From NCBI GenBank assembly GCA_025618425.1, contig CM046849.1:29445821-29509820 (forward strand): a stretch of 64,000 nucleotides of DNA, given 5' to 3'. Shown one piece after another: positions 11,438-22,105 of the stretch (its first letter is position 1; each line of letters starts with the position of its first letter). Position numbers and translations under genes: made by a program. The notes beneath the pieces were generated by a model, which worked only from the letters and a program-made list of their open reading frames with translations, did no database searches and was not told the DNA's origin. The stretch comes from Heliocidaris tuberculata. Taxonomy: Eukaryota; Echinodermata; Echinoidea; Camarodonta; Echinometridae.

Positions 11438-11770
11438 TTATAAAACGGGTTCAAGAATGTAGCCATCCTGATTGGTCAAATAACATCACGTGACCGTGCA
11501 AAAAAAAAGTGATAACGCACGGCCAGGGGACTAACGCACGGCTAATCCGGATCAAACACTAAGATTGTAAGAAAACACTAAAATTGTAGACCCGTTTTAT
11601 AAAACTATTAATACATGGTTGTGAGTTCGTGCATTAGTGCGATCCAGCAACACGCAGGTTTTTATCGTGGTGTCTAACACACTCGGCTACGCCTCGTGTG
11701 TTAGTACACCACGATAAAAACCTTTGTGTTGCCAGATCGCACTAACGCACTCCCAACCAAGTATTAATAG
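11438..11770. repeat. Two adjoining inverted repeats
   Basis: An outer pair (ATAAAACGGGTT near 11441 and CCCGTTTTATAAAA near 11591) is followed by a long hairpin at 11605-11770, from CTATTAATAC to GTATTAATAG. Its inner arms include AGGTTTTTATCGTGGTGT against ACACCACGATAAAAACCT. It is a foldback element with no coding frame. Confidence 0.75.
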
Positions 11771-12063
11771 TATAATATCAAATCTATGAATATGGGAAAC
11801 ACTACTCCAGCACTTGGGGTACACAGGGTGTTTATCTTAATATAATGGTACATAAAATTTGAACAGAACAAATAAGGGGTTATTTAATATAAGAAATAGA
11901 GATACATACTACATCCTCATTTCACAGAAGAAATTTCTTTATACTTTGTATAAATTGATTGAGCTGACCTTACACAATGCCAGGGCGTATGCTTTGACAG
12001 GACCAAAAGCATTTTTGCAGGAATCGTTTAGACCAAGGAAGGTTATTGATAAGCTTTTTCTGT
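11771..12063. other. Intergenic, nothing recognised
   Basis: Short AT-rich spacer between a foldback and a SINE. Confidence 0.4.
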
Positions 12064-12360
12064 GAGAGCCTCATGGTATAGTGCTTCATGCACGTGACTC
12101 TCAATCAAAAGGTTGAGGGTTCGAATCTCTGCCCTGTGCATATGCCCTTAGACAAGGCATTTCATCTACAGTTGTCTCTCTCCACCCAGGTGTTAAATGG
12201 GTACCTGGCAGGATTCATTCCTTGTAATGCACTGTGCACTGATTACGGCCGCTGGAGCTAAAGCTAGGGCAATAATATCCAACCTTGTGGAAGCACACAG
12301 GGACGTTATATCATAACGTGATATGCGGTAAACAAGAACGGTTTATTATTACTATATATA
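12064..12360 (+). mobile_element. tRNA-derived SINE
   Basis: The 5' part resembles a tRNA gene: an A-box-like TGGTATAGTGCTTCATGC, and about 40 bases later a perfect B box GGTTCGAATC (12119-12128). A tRNA-unrelated body and an AT-rich tail (TTATTATTACTATATATA, about 12343-12360) follow. The A/B-box spacing fits an internal RNA polymerase III promoter. It is not a functional tRNA gene because the acceptor stem cannot be formed convincingly. Confidence 0.75.
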
Positions 12361-13380
12361 TCATTTGCAAAGAAGGAAATAAAATATCAAAATAGTGAGG
12401 TGAAGTTGCTGTGATATTCTTTTAATTCAATAAGTACAAAGAAAAATAAATTATGGTTAGTTTGTATAGGTACTATAATATCCCCATAATAAAAGCTTAG
12501 TCCAATATTTATCTCCGGGGCTGTGCACATCATTTCAAAATGAATAATTTCGATGAAGTATACAGGCACATTTCATTTTTCAGCTATTCAAAATTCTTGC
12601 ACGTGCATTGAAGGGAAAACAATCACCTGGTTTTTATGGAACATTAACCAACTTTTAAAATCACAACAGGAACCTTGATTTTGAAAAGAGAGAGTTAATT
12701 GAGAATGGCCTTAATATCTCTGGGTAGACTATTCCCACACCATAATAAATTGATTTATGACTTTCCATACTTACACAAACTGCATGTAAATCACATGTGT
12801 TGGTGACTCCCCAGAGCAGTAGGACCTGAAAGTGCAGGATGAAATGATTTCAAAATTAACAACAAATGCAAAAATTTGTTAATAAATATCATATTAAAGT
12901 TGAAATCTGCATTCATTAAATCCTAACTGTCACTCATTGAGTAATCTGTGCCACAGGCATTTCCTTTTTCCCCCTCTAAAATGATGTGTTCATACATTTT
13001 TTTTTTCTACTTCATAAATTGCAAGAGAAAAGTGGGGAAAAGGCATAACACTTATATTGGAGCTTTAAAACGCTCTATTTCCCATTTACAATTACAAAGA
13101 TTACATTTGTCATATCGTCCATGGGTGATAAAACCTTGTAACTCAAAATGTTAGATTTTCAGGACAGCACAAAAACTTTCACGATTAACACAGGAAGTTC
13201 ATTGACCACCTTCCTTTTACAGATCTATCTCTTGTGGCATTATTTGTTCAGGTATGTGTTACATGGGTTTATCAAACAATCAAATTAATCCTTAGCTATA
13301 AAATTATGAATGAAAAAAAAAAAGAATAAAAATTTGCAAAAAGTGAGTTAAGAAGACATGGGTCTATGAAAGTAGCCTTG
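12361..13380. other. Intergenic, nothing recognised
   Basis: AT-rich; no exon with supporting splice sites was found on either strand. Confidence 0.4.
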
Positions 13381-13524
13381 AATTGTAGGTTTAGTTTTTC
13401 AGGGTTACACCTGATCGAAACATCGAGAACCACAGAGCTTTTAGCAGAGCTCATCAGCCCTTTTCAGGGCTCTTATTCCTTGAAAGATTACATGGTGTAA
13501 CCCTGAAAAACTAAACCTACAATT
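13381..13524. repeat. Foldback with 31-bp perfect arms
   Basis: Bases 13381-13411 and 13494-13524 are exact reverse complements (the arm begins AATTGTAGGTTTAGTTTTTC). The loop contains GAGCTTTTAGCAGAGCTC and AGCCCTTTTCAGGGCT, two smaller palindromes. It is a small hairpin element. Confidence 0.85.
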
Positions 13525-13726
13525 TAGTTTCTCCACCAGGAAAAGTATCGCTGATATATACAAATCACTAGAAAGTAGTCGTGTTCATGAATAGTACAGA
13601 CCCTAAAGTGTCTGTAAAATGTTTGTGCCTGCAAACTAGCGTAACCTTTTCAAGCATTAATCAGCATTACATCCAGGTTTGACTCATACATGTATCATCG
13701 TTATTACTAGACTGCATGCAGGAAAA

Positions 13727-15750
13727 GACTTATTTTTCTTTGGTTTTTACAACTTCCTGTGGCATTAAAGTCATTTTTTCTCCAATTTTTGTTTTCTATT
13801 GTCCCTACGGTACATATATCTCATATTACCAAACTATCTTCAGATCTAAAAGGGTGACAATTCTGTCAAAATACTTATTTTTCTAAGCCCACCGCACACT
13901 ACAGTGTATACAATCAACTGCAATCCGATTTTGGAAATAAATCGGAATAGCATTAATATGGACGTTTTAACAAATAAAATCTACCTGGTTCAGGTTCTGA
14001 ACAATGATATGAATACTAAACATAGGGTTTTCCCAGTTTTGGTGCACTGTCAGCCTTATACCCGGAATAAGGGCCAAATCCGTTTCAAATTGTAGACAAT
14101 CGCAGGACTGCTCTGACCTCACTACGATACAGAGCCAATTTGGCCTTTCCTCTGACTAGAAAGCTCACAATACGTGGTACTTTTTATTTTAGTGTCCATA
14201 TGACTATTCAGAACCTTAATCAAAAATATTTTATTTGTTTAAATGCTTATATCAAATGCTATTACATTTTCTTCTGAAATCGGATAGCAGACTGATCGTA
14301 CAGTGGGCTTTACGTTTCAATGACTTCATGTGTCATGAAAATGATTTTATTTTTTCCCTCCACTTTTTTTTGTTGCCTATTGTCCCTATGGAATCTAACA
14401 TTATCAAAACCTTCTTGAAATCTAAAAATGTGACAATTTCCTTAAAAATACTTATTTTCTTAAGTTTCAATTACTTCATGTACCATAAAAATGATTTTTC
14501 TCCTCCACTTTTTGTTTCCTATTGTCCCTATGGTATCTCATATTATCAAACTCTCTTGAGATCTAAAATGGTGATGATTCTATTAAAATACTTATTTTTC
14601 TCAGGTTTCAATGACTTCATGTATCATAAAAAATGATTTTTCTCCTCCACTTTTTGTTTCCTGTTGTCCCTATGGTATCTCACATTATCAAACTCTCTTG
14701 AGATCTAAAATGATGATGATTTTATTAAAATACTTATTTTTCTCAGGTTTCAATGACTTCATGTATCATAAAATGATTCCCCTCCCCTCCACTTTTTGTT
14801 TTCTATCGTCCCTGTGGTATCTCACATTATCAAAGCTCTCTTAAAGTAAACCTCACCCCAAGAAATAAAAGTAGTTATTCTGAGAGATTTATTGTATTCT
14901 TGCATGTCAACTTACAAGATTCCCCATTAAAGTGTACGAGAGAGGTATAAATTACGATATTATGAACGTAATGTAAGGTTTCTCAGCACGACATGGGCAT
15001 CTCCATTTTCTTTATAACTGATGTACTAAGTGAAGTCGATTGCAAGTTAGCTTATTCAAATTTATGGATGCTTCTTCCCCAAGTGTCTGTGTGCTGAAGT
15101 ATTTCATTCACCTGCTATTATCTTTTGTACTATAATTGTCAGACCACAAATTGCATAAATATACATTGTGGGCTTGTGGCTCTTGCAATGTGAAGGTTTT
15201 GCATACATAGAATTGATTTGTCAACTGCTATATTTCATTGTTTTTAATCAAAGGAATTACATTTTCCCCTCTTTAAATATTTTCCACTAAATATTATTTT
15301 TTGCCTTCTCAGCTTTGATTTCCCTCACTGAAAAGTAGAGGTTTTGTTATTGAATTCAAATGTCACTCTGACGAAAGCTTGGCCCACGAAACATGTACAA
15401 CTTCGCCTGATATGTCATATTATTAACAAAATGGCAGCTCCCATATCATGCCAAAAGATCTTACAACATACCAAGAATATCTTCATTTATATATCTCTTG
15501 TGCATTTTCGTAAGGAATATTGTAGATCAATAGGCAGGAAATAAATTCATCTTTCTTCACAACTACATTTAATTCTTGGGGTGAGGTTTCCTATAAGATC
15601 GGAAAGGGTGATGATGCTATTCAAATACTTATTTTTCTTAGGTTACAATGACTTCATGTATCATAAAAATGATTTTTTCCTCTATTTTTTGTTTTCTATT
15701 GTCTCTATGCCTATCAGATTATCAAAACTCTCTTGAGATCTAATTTCCCA
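13727..15750. repeat. Interrupted tandem array of about 142-bp units
   Basis: The phrase TTTCAATGACTTCATG recurs at 14315, 14465 (variant), 14606 and 14748, and a divergent version lies near 15640. Each unit continues through a TTTTTGTTTYCTATTGTCCC segment and a CTCTCTTGAGATCTAAAA segment. A degenerate unit lies at 13727-13887. The array is split by the element at 14845-15592. Stop codons occur in all frames across the units, so it is non-coding. Confidence 0.85.
14845..15592. mobile_element. TTAA-type element with AAACCTCACCCC ends
   Basis: It starts AGTAAACCTCACCCCAAGAA and ends TTCTTGGGGTGAGGTTTCCT. It is flanked by TTAA (14841-14844) and ATAA (15593-15596). The host array resumes after it (CTCTC-TTAA on the left, -GATC on the right), which exposes the insertion point. 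Length 748 bases, with no transposase frame. Confidence 0.75.
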
Positions 15751-15797
15751 TGTTCAGATTACTACATCGTAAAAGTCAAAAAAGGTTTCAATAAATT

Positions 15798-15903
15798 GTC
15801 CAACAACACTACCAGTACACTACCAGTACACTTTACAAGTACATGTATGTATGAATACATACTTGTAAAGTGTACTGGTAGTGTACTGGTAGTGTTGTTG
15901 GAC
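15798..15903. repeat. Perfect 44-bp-arm palindrome
   Basis: Arms 15798-15841 and 15860-15903 are exact reverse complements separated by 18 bases. Each arm itself contains two tandem copies of an 11-base ACTACCAGTAC-type word. The same weak peptide therefore appears in frames of both strands; neither is a gene. Confidence 0.93.
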
Positions 15904-16286
15904 AAGTATGTATGAATACATAAATATGTCACCAAAAAGAAATAGATTGGATATGTGGGGACGAACAAACCCATCTAATAAACAGTGTTCAACAATTTCA
16001 ATGCCTATTTAGACATGAGGTAGTAGACCCCTTTGAAAAATATAATCAAAAAAATAATAATAAAAAAAAAAAAAAAAAAAAATACACCATAGCAAAACTA
16101 CACGATATGAGCATAGTGCACTTTACATATATCTGTTTCTTGTTACACACATATCAGAATGTATGCGTAAGGGCTACTGTTGCACTCGACTATGTTTTTT
16201 TTATCCTCCCCATGTTTATATTTATGCTATTTACTGACCAACAAATTATTGCTGGTGTGGTTTTTGTGGCTGTTTACCATGTCATG
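15904..16286. other. Intergenic, nothing recognised
   Basis: Contains a poly-A run at about 16062-16081. No exon was found. Confidence 0.4.
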
Positions 16287-16463
16287 CTAGTTTGCAGGCA
16301 CAAACCCTGGTCAGTCGTAAAAGAGTGTCTGCACTGTAAGACTACCATAGGCCATGTACTATAGCTGCTCCTGACACACCAGATTGTAGATGAATTAAGC
16401 TTCTCTCAAGACACAATGATTTTCTAATAAAGTGTCAAATTAGGGTCTGTGCTTGCAGACTAG
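16287..16463 (+). mobile_element. CTAGTTTGCAGGCACA inverted-repeat MITE (family F)
   Basis: The left end CTAGTTTGCAGGCACAAACC and right end GGGTCTGTGCTTGCAGACTAG are about 22-bp imperfect inverted repeats. The interior includes GGTCAGTCGTAAAAGAG and AAGACACAATGATTTTCT. Further copies lie at 34661-34930 and, reversed, at 51842-52027. Confidence 0.75.
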
Positions 16464-16487
16464 GGCTTTGCAAAGTTCAATACTCAC

Positions 16488-16531
16488 ACTAAAAATGACT
16501 CGGTGAAACTGGCAGTAACGTTGGCATACAT
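16488..16531 (-). CDS. Candidate small exon of the TMEM106-like gene
   Basis: A strong minus-strand acceptor (TATTTTCTGTTCCATCAG) precedes 44 coding bases and a GTGAGTATTG donor. The peptide MYANVTASFTESFL fits the position of the beta-strand segment that follows the VHN region in TMEM106 proteins (MQVTVTTTYFGHS in the human family member, from memory), and the phase-0 start is what that junction would need. The exon that should precede it (about 35 codons, containing the VHN motif) was not found, so the assignment is tentative. Confidence 0.35.
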
Positions 16532-17596
16532 CTGATGGAACAGAAAATACAGATGAAGGTATCAATGACAATAAATCATGAACTGCATAACATTCTTGTG
16601 AATTTCTTTCAAGGATACACAGGATATGATGGAACTGTACACAGGGCGATAATTTCATTAATCATACTTCAACTGCAAATACACAAACAGTGAAACCTGT
16701 ACAGGTGTATAAAGCTCTTGGGAAAGTCAGAACAGGATAAGTGGTCTATGCAGGCAAGTGGTCTTTCGCACTTTATGCAGGGTTTAATCAGAAAGCATAT
16801 TCAAGGGAAAGCAAATTGTGTGGTCTTTGTACACAGTAACACAGGTGACAGGTGGTTGCTATAAAAGTGGGTTCTGACTACATGTTTAAACTTTAAACTA
16901 CCTAAAACATCATTTTGTTTACAATGCACATTGAAAAAAGAGATAAGGTAAATCATATAACAAATGTATATAGAAGTCATTAAAAAAATTATATCTGGAA
17001 CTGAACCAACAGAAGCAGTGATCAATTTAGGTGTGAGGTTTATCAATGCATAACAATCATTATATAATAGCAAGGTTTTCAGATGCAATGTTTCCAACTT
17101 CCTCAATTGGAAGGTTTCTTCTGATAAAAAACAAAGAGCAGTCTATTATAGTATAATGATAGTTGTTATACTGTTCTCTTGATCAGTTCCTTTGAGAGGA
17201 AAAGGTTGTACTGTAAAACCGAAAACTTGTTTCGCTTGAGTCACATGCATTCAGATATGAATTTGCAAATAGCATACATATCACCAACAATTTGATTTTA
17301 TTGATTTCTATATCATATTTCAAACATACATCATGTCCATCAATGTGATTATATTCTTGTTTAGAACTTGGACAATTCATAAGGAATTGATTTACACCAA
17401 CATTAAATATTTACATAGTATAAACAGGATATAGGAGGGCTACAGCGTAAGCATGAAGCTTGAAATGCTTGCAGCCCTCAATGAAACTACGCTAAACTTT
17501 AACTAAACTAACTAACCTAACCTAAACTAAACTAATAATATATAGATTCAAAATGTTGAAGAGAGAGAAAGACTTGCAATAAAGAGAGAATAGAGA
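16532..17596. other. Intron or intergenic, no exon found
   Basis: Possible intron of the minus-strand TMEM106-like gene. It includes fragments of the GTCTATAAAGACCAC dispersed repeat (about 16690-16880, degenerate) and AACTAAACTAAC-type repeats near 17500-17540. Confidence 0.4.
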
Positions 17597-17683
17597 TAGG
17601 GGAAGGGGGAAGGGGGAAGGGGGAAGGGGGAAGGGGGAAGGGGGAAGGGGGAAGGGGGAAGGGGGAAGGGGGAAGGGGGAAGG
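17597..17683. repeat. (GGGGGAA)n heptamer array
   Basis: About 12 tandem copies of GGGGGAA on the plus strand. Runs of five G at seven-base spacing satisfy a G-quadruplex pattern. Confidence 0.95.
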
Positions 17684-18529
17684 TACATGTATTCTACATG
17701 TTCTTTCATGTTAACCCGTTGACTACTCGATTTTCTCATTCCCATAGGCTCAACACAGGGACCACTCGGTTCCCATATGCAATGGATTAAGAATTACATG
17801 TAAGAAAAATGTATGAGCCCAAAATTTCTCACAAGAAATGACAGCTGGAAATGGCCATTCTGAGCTCGAGTTAACAGCATGTTTTAGCTACATGTACAAG
17901 AGCATGTAGTAATTACAATTCATTTTTTTTTTTTTTAGTAGTACGGTACGATATCATAGCGTACTACTTGCAAAATTGAAAGTTTGTAAATAGTTAAAAT
18001 GTCATGCAATGCCTTTCTACAGGTACACTCACACTTATGCGAGGTTATTATTCCTTTTTTAGGTAACCTCGCACAAACATACATCTGTTCTGTACTGCTG
18101 AAATTACCTACATGTGCAATAGGCCCTGGGAGTGTGTATTCTCAAACTCGTGTGTGAGTTTCAAGGGGATAAAATCGCCAGCAAAAAACAGCCTGAAAAT
18201 TCCACTTGTTCACGGATGTAGAGATCCAAGGGGAGGAATTGTATGGAAATAAGATGTTTTGTCATCCTATAACAGGAAAAGGAAGTATTTTTCCTGAATT
18301 TGGGAGACTTTTCAGGAGTTTTTACCACTTAAGCAAAGAGGCTGACAGCCGCTAAAGCTGACACAGCCCCACATACCGATGGTTCCCTGTGTGCTACATG
18401 TATATTCACAAGTATATACATATATGTAGAGCTTGTTCACCTCTGAATATAGAGATAACAAGAATTTAGAATTTATTCATTCTTGACCATAAAGAAATGT
18501 TCCTGGCATTGTTCCTGGTCTTATATTAA
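17684..18529. other. Intron/intergenic with dispersed repeat
   Basis: Bases about 18145-18395 are diverged relatives of 32340-32600 and, reversed, 38350-38640 (shared GGCTGTTTTTTGC-type text and ACAGCCCCACATA.YGATGGTTCC). A short hairpin, GCGAGGTTATTATTCC / AGGTAACCTCGC, lies at about 18038-18072. Confidence 0.55.
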
Positions 18530-18863
18530 AGGGCACCAACCACCAAAAAATATTTTACTCTGTATGTTAGAGGTTCCATGTCATTCTACTATATTCCAAA
18601 TATGGGCTTCGAATATCACTTCTACAAAGAGATATTACAGGTTTAATTATACTCTCTATAAGCATAAAAGCGACTTGTGAGTAGACTACTCAACGCACCC
18701 GTACCCAACTCGGAGGTTCAGTTCCGCGTGAGCACCTTCATGTTATCCTTTATTTCCTTCATACTCCTAAACTGTTGACCTACAGAATGCCAGATAAAGT
18801 TCTTTGAGATTAATTTTATACTTCCTAGCAGTCTACAATTTTTTTTCAGGTGGTTGGTACACT
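18530..18863 (-). mobile_element. TTAA MITE, family A
   Basis: TTAA at 18526-18529 and 18864-18867; it starts AGGGCACCAACCACC and ends GGTGGTTGGTACACT. It is in the opposite orientation to the copy at 7475, with the GAGTAGACTACTCAACGCACCCGTAC-type core shared (each strand read separately). Confidence 0.88.
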
Positions 18864-18992
18864 TTAACCTACCAGACATATAAAAGTAAAGAGATTACAT
18901 AATATATGTCAACACAAGATCCTTTCAGGTCAATTGTTGGTCGTGCAAACACAAAAAACATTCTTTCAGTTTTGTGTTTGCCATCATCTTAA

Positions 18993-19312
18993 AGATAAAG
19001 TTAAAGGTTGATCATGTCTGTAAAATAAGAATTGGTGTATATTGTGAGGTTTTGGAATCATCAAAATGATAAGAAATTTACCCAATCTTTACTGAAAAGC
19101 ACATGCAATGGACACAGAAATGGGTATGTGGGACTGCACACACGTAGCAAGAATATTCGGCCAAAGCATTTCAGCTATTTCTTGTCATATTTCGAATATG
19201 AGGGCATTTGAAGAGCAATCCATTTCAGGGGACATACATGTATCTACTTTGATGTTCTTGCAAACTGACATAAAAGGAAGGAGAAAGCTCACAAATTATT
19301 TTTCACCTTTGG
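18993..19312 (+). mobile_element. TTAA MITE, family B, right end degraded
   Basis: It starts AGATAAAGTTAAAGG after TTAA at 18989-18992. The interior carries the family words GAGGTTTTGGAATCATCAAAATG, ACACAGAAATGGGTATGTGGGAC and GAGAAAGCTCACAAATTATTT. The right TTAA terminus is lost after TTTTTCACCTTTGG. Confidence 0.75.
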
Positions 19313-19769
19313 GCCATCTTTGTAAAGTGAAACTTTCGGTCACGCAAATTTATGCACACTTCTTCTCTGAGCACCTAGTGACGAGCTATTCCATTAACCT
19401 GCTTTTTATAAATGAGCCTCAATGCTTGGAATCCAGTTTGCATACATTATCTGTTGTCAAGAACAACCTTTGTTTGAAAGGTATGTATAAAATTTGCATA
19501 CATTACCGAAGCGGTCTATTGGTACTTGCAGTTTATGTACAGTGAAACCTGTCTATAAAGACCACTCATGGGAGACAAGAAAAGCGGTGTATATGAGCAG
19601 GTAGTCTTTATGAAAAGGTTCCTTTAATACATGTTTCAATGAGAAACACTTTTCAAGGGAAACAAAAATTGTGGTCTTTATAGACAGGTCGTCTTATACA
19701 GGTGGTTGCTAAAGCAGGTTTTCAGATACACATTAACCCTCCTTTCTTTGTTCCATGATTTCTACATAC
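19313..19769. repeat. Two dispersed repeat fragments
   Basis: Bases 19345-19520 match 3910-4110. Bases 19544-19725 carry the AACCTGTCTATAAAGACCACT repeat, whose two halves are inverted (TTGTGGTCTTTATAGACAGGT at about 19669), making it a foldback of about 180 bases. Confidence 0.7.
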
Positions 19770-20205
19770 AGTTGAAACTCACTATAACGAGAACCTCCGG
19801 AGCATGAAAATTACCTTGTCATATCAGGAATCTCCTTATAATGATCAGGATTTAAAAAACAAAAGAACATAAAGACTTGGGACCTTGAAAATTACCTTGT
19901 TATATTAGGATAAAGAAACAAAGGAACATAAAGACCCGAGACTAGCAAAATTAAATTGTTATATCAGGATAAAGAAACAAAAGAACATAGAGACCTGAGA
20001 CTGGCAAAATTACCTTGTTATATCGGGAATCTCCTTATATCAGAATAAAGAAACAAAAGAACATGAAGACCTGAGACTAGCAAAATTACCTTGTTTATAT
20101 CAGGATTAAAACCCCCCCAAAGAACATAAAGACCTAGGACCAGGATAACTACCTTGTTATACGAAGAATCTTGTTATATTTTAGCTCTTTATAACGAGTC
20201 TCCGG
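19770..20205. repeat. Imperfect tandem repeat of about 60-bp units
   Basis: Recurrent units of the form ACCTTGTTATATCAGGATAAAGAAACAAAAGAACATAAAGACCTGAGAC, diverged, about six copies (longest exact shared words under 20 bases). It begins and ends with CACTATAACGAG / TTATAACGAGTCTCCGG. Non-coding. Confidence 0.75.
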
Positions 20206-20250
20206 TAATTCATTTTTATGAATGCTATAACAGCCATCGGCAATTCTCAC

Positions 20251-20394
20251 CTGTGAATTTGTGTGTCTTCCTGCTATGGTAAAGGGCATTGTTGTTACAT
20301 TAGAACCTTTTATCATGTCACTCCAGTACGCAGAGACAGAAATATTTTGGGCATACACGGGAACAAAGTTCACATTTTTCACTGAGAACTCCAT
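20251..20394 (-). CDS. TMEM106-like protein, exon 4
   Basis: An acceptor TTTTCTCCGCAG and donor CAG|GTGAGAAT enclose exactly 48 codons (residues 162-209 of the reconstructed protein), phase 0 at both ends. The peptide starts MEFSVKNVNFVPVYAQNI and contains two N-glycosylation sequons (NIS at about 178, NVT at about 193), matching the luminal domain of TMEM106 proteins, where the corresponding asparagines are glycosylated. The methionine at its start is internal, not an initiator: it follows directly from exon 3. The remaining C-terminal 60 or so residues of the family (VHN and YVDCG regions) should lie in exons at lower coordinates; only one weak candidate (16488-16531) was found. Confidence 0.88.
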
Positions 20395-21315
20395 CTGCGG
20401 AGAAAAGGATGTTTGGAAGGAAAGGAGAAGGAATACACATGTAACTCATTGTTAATGGTTAATCATTTTTGCAGATATATTTCCTAGGGAATTATTAAAA
20501 TCCAGAATACATGTGTACATAGTGAAACCTGAGACCTGAGACCTGAGACCTGAAACCTGAGACCACTCAAAGGAGACAAGAAAAGCGATCTTCATGAGCA
20601 GGTAGTCTTCATGTACAGGTTCCTCTGATACATGTTTCCATGAGAAACAACATTGTACAAGGGAAACAAAGATTGTGGTCTTTATAGACAGGTGGTTCCT
20701 AAAGCAGGTTTGACTCTTTCTGATTTTCTACAAGAACTTTGCTGGAGCCTGACATTGTTATCATACATCTTAAAAGATATAGTTGAGTTCTGTTCATGAG
20801 ACTGGATTGTGAAAGAAACTGTCTCAAAGCAATTGGGAAAGGTTCATTACATAGCACATAAGCAGTGGTGTATGTGGTAAGGTTTTGGAATCACCAAAAT
20901 TGTAAGAAATTGACTCATTCCTGCTGAGAGTCACATGCACTGCACACAGAAATGTGTATATGGGACTATACACAAATGTTCAGCCCGAACATTTCAGCTG
21001 TTTCTTGTCATATTTTGAATGTTAGTTCATATGAAGAGCAATCCTTTTCAGGGAACATTCCTACTATAATAATCTTCCAAACTAACAAAATGAATGAGAA
21101 AGCTCACAAATTATTTTTTATCTTTCCCAGGGCTCAAGCTCCCCTTTAACCCTGTAGCCCATGGATCTGACATAAATGGATAAACAAAATGTGCCCTGGG
21201 CTTCATTCCATCAGAGATACAGGATCAGGGTTACGATTGGGTTTTAGGGTAGGCTTAGGCTTAGGGTTTACAAGGGTTAGGTATAGTCATGCTATTCAAT
21301 ATAGAAACACAGTAC
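20395..21315 (-). other. TMEM106-like intron 3 with repeats
   Basis: Holds the GTCTATAAAGACCAC-type foldback (about 20519-20712, beginning with GAGACCTGAGACCTGAGACC), the family B MITE at 20774-21145, and a TTAGGG-like degenerate stretch at about 21230-21285. Confidence 0.8.
20774..21145 (+). mobile_element. TTAA MITE, family B
   Basis: TTAA at 20770-20773 and 21146-21149. It starts AAGATATAGTTGAGTTCTG and ends CAGGGCTCAAGCTCCCCT, with the family core GTAAGGTTTTGGAATCACC and TGCACACAGAAATGTG. Confidence 0.82.
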
Positions 21316-21475
21316 CTGAAGTTGTAGCCTCATGTTTGAAGTAGTTGCATTCAACCAAACATCCACTGTTTCCACTTCATCTACGGATAAAATGACTGCT
21401 TTTGGAACAAGGAATCCACAGAGCACTCCAGCTATTATTGCACAAGCTAGTATTGATAGAATCACATAGCACCAC
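21316..21475 (-). CDS. TMEM106-like protein, exon 3 (transmembrane)
   Basis: An acceptor GAATTCTTGCAG and donor CAG|GTACTGTG bound 160 bases that complete a split Thr codon and give residues 109-161. Residues 109-131 (WCYVILSILACAIIAGVLCG followed by FLV) form the single signal-anchor helix of this type II membrane protein, followed by P-K-A and the first luminal strand with the sequon N150-A-T. In known TMEM106 proteins the N-terminus is cytosolic and the C-terminal domain luminal in lysosomes/late endosomes. The position relative to the helix and the spacing to exon 4 match the family. Confidence 0.9.
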
Positions 21476-22105
21476 CTGCAAGAATTCAATCAGTCTTTAT
21501 TTATTCTCCAATTAAAGATGAATACAAAAATCAAAATATATATACAGTACAAAGCATTTAAAAACAAAATACAGGGTATAATACATGAATCAATATAAAA
21601 TAAGAAGAACAAAAAGGACCATCATTAAAAGCTTATTGAGGCTTGACAAGTTAATAGTCACGAAGGCGTAGAATAACAAAATATAAATATCAAATATTAT
21701 GGCGGGAGAGACAAAGTAGGGAAAATCATACTATTCGGGATAGTAACTTTTTTTTTAAATGACTGATAAAAAGATAAGTATAATTTGAGCTATCTCTTGA
21801 ATGAACTTAGAAATTGGATATGTCTGAATGAGGAGGGCAAGGAATTCCATGTTTTATAAATACAGATAACAAGATTGGAGTGGGATGAGAATTTAAGTCA
21901 GGAAAGGTAAAATAGCTCTAGACAAAAAAAAAAAAAAAAATGAAACCTCCTACACCCGAAGGAAACCCGACTTTATCATGGAAAAACCAAAAAGAGGTCC
22001 TATGCATAAGAAAGTAATATTATCACTGCAAACAATCAATAGATTTCTTTTCAATCACTATAAATACCATATCTTTAGGTGATCTGACATTTACTCTGAC
22101 GACAA

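Noticed and set aside
12064..12135. A functional tRNA gene
   Set aside because: The A and B boxes are present but acceptor-stem pairing and a proper anticodon loop are not convincing, and a SINE body and tail follow.
15733..15974. Two similar peptides on opposite strands (NNTTSTLPVHFTS-like)
   Set aside because: Both come from the perfect palindrome; no gene.
16560..16700. The expected VHN-type TMEM106 exon just upstream of 16531
   Set aside because: One frame loosely resembles it (SCVSLKEIHKN), but there is no donor after it and no clean acceptor in phase.
21230..21290. Interstitial telomere repeat (TTAGGG)n
   Set aside because: Only a few degenerate TTAGGG/CTTAGG words; not a run of perfect hexamers.
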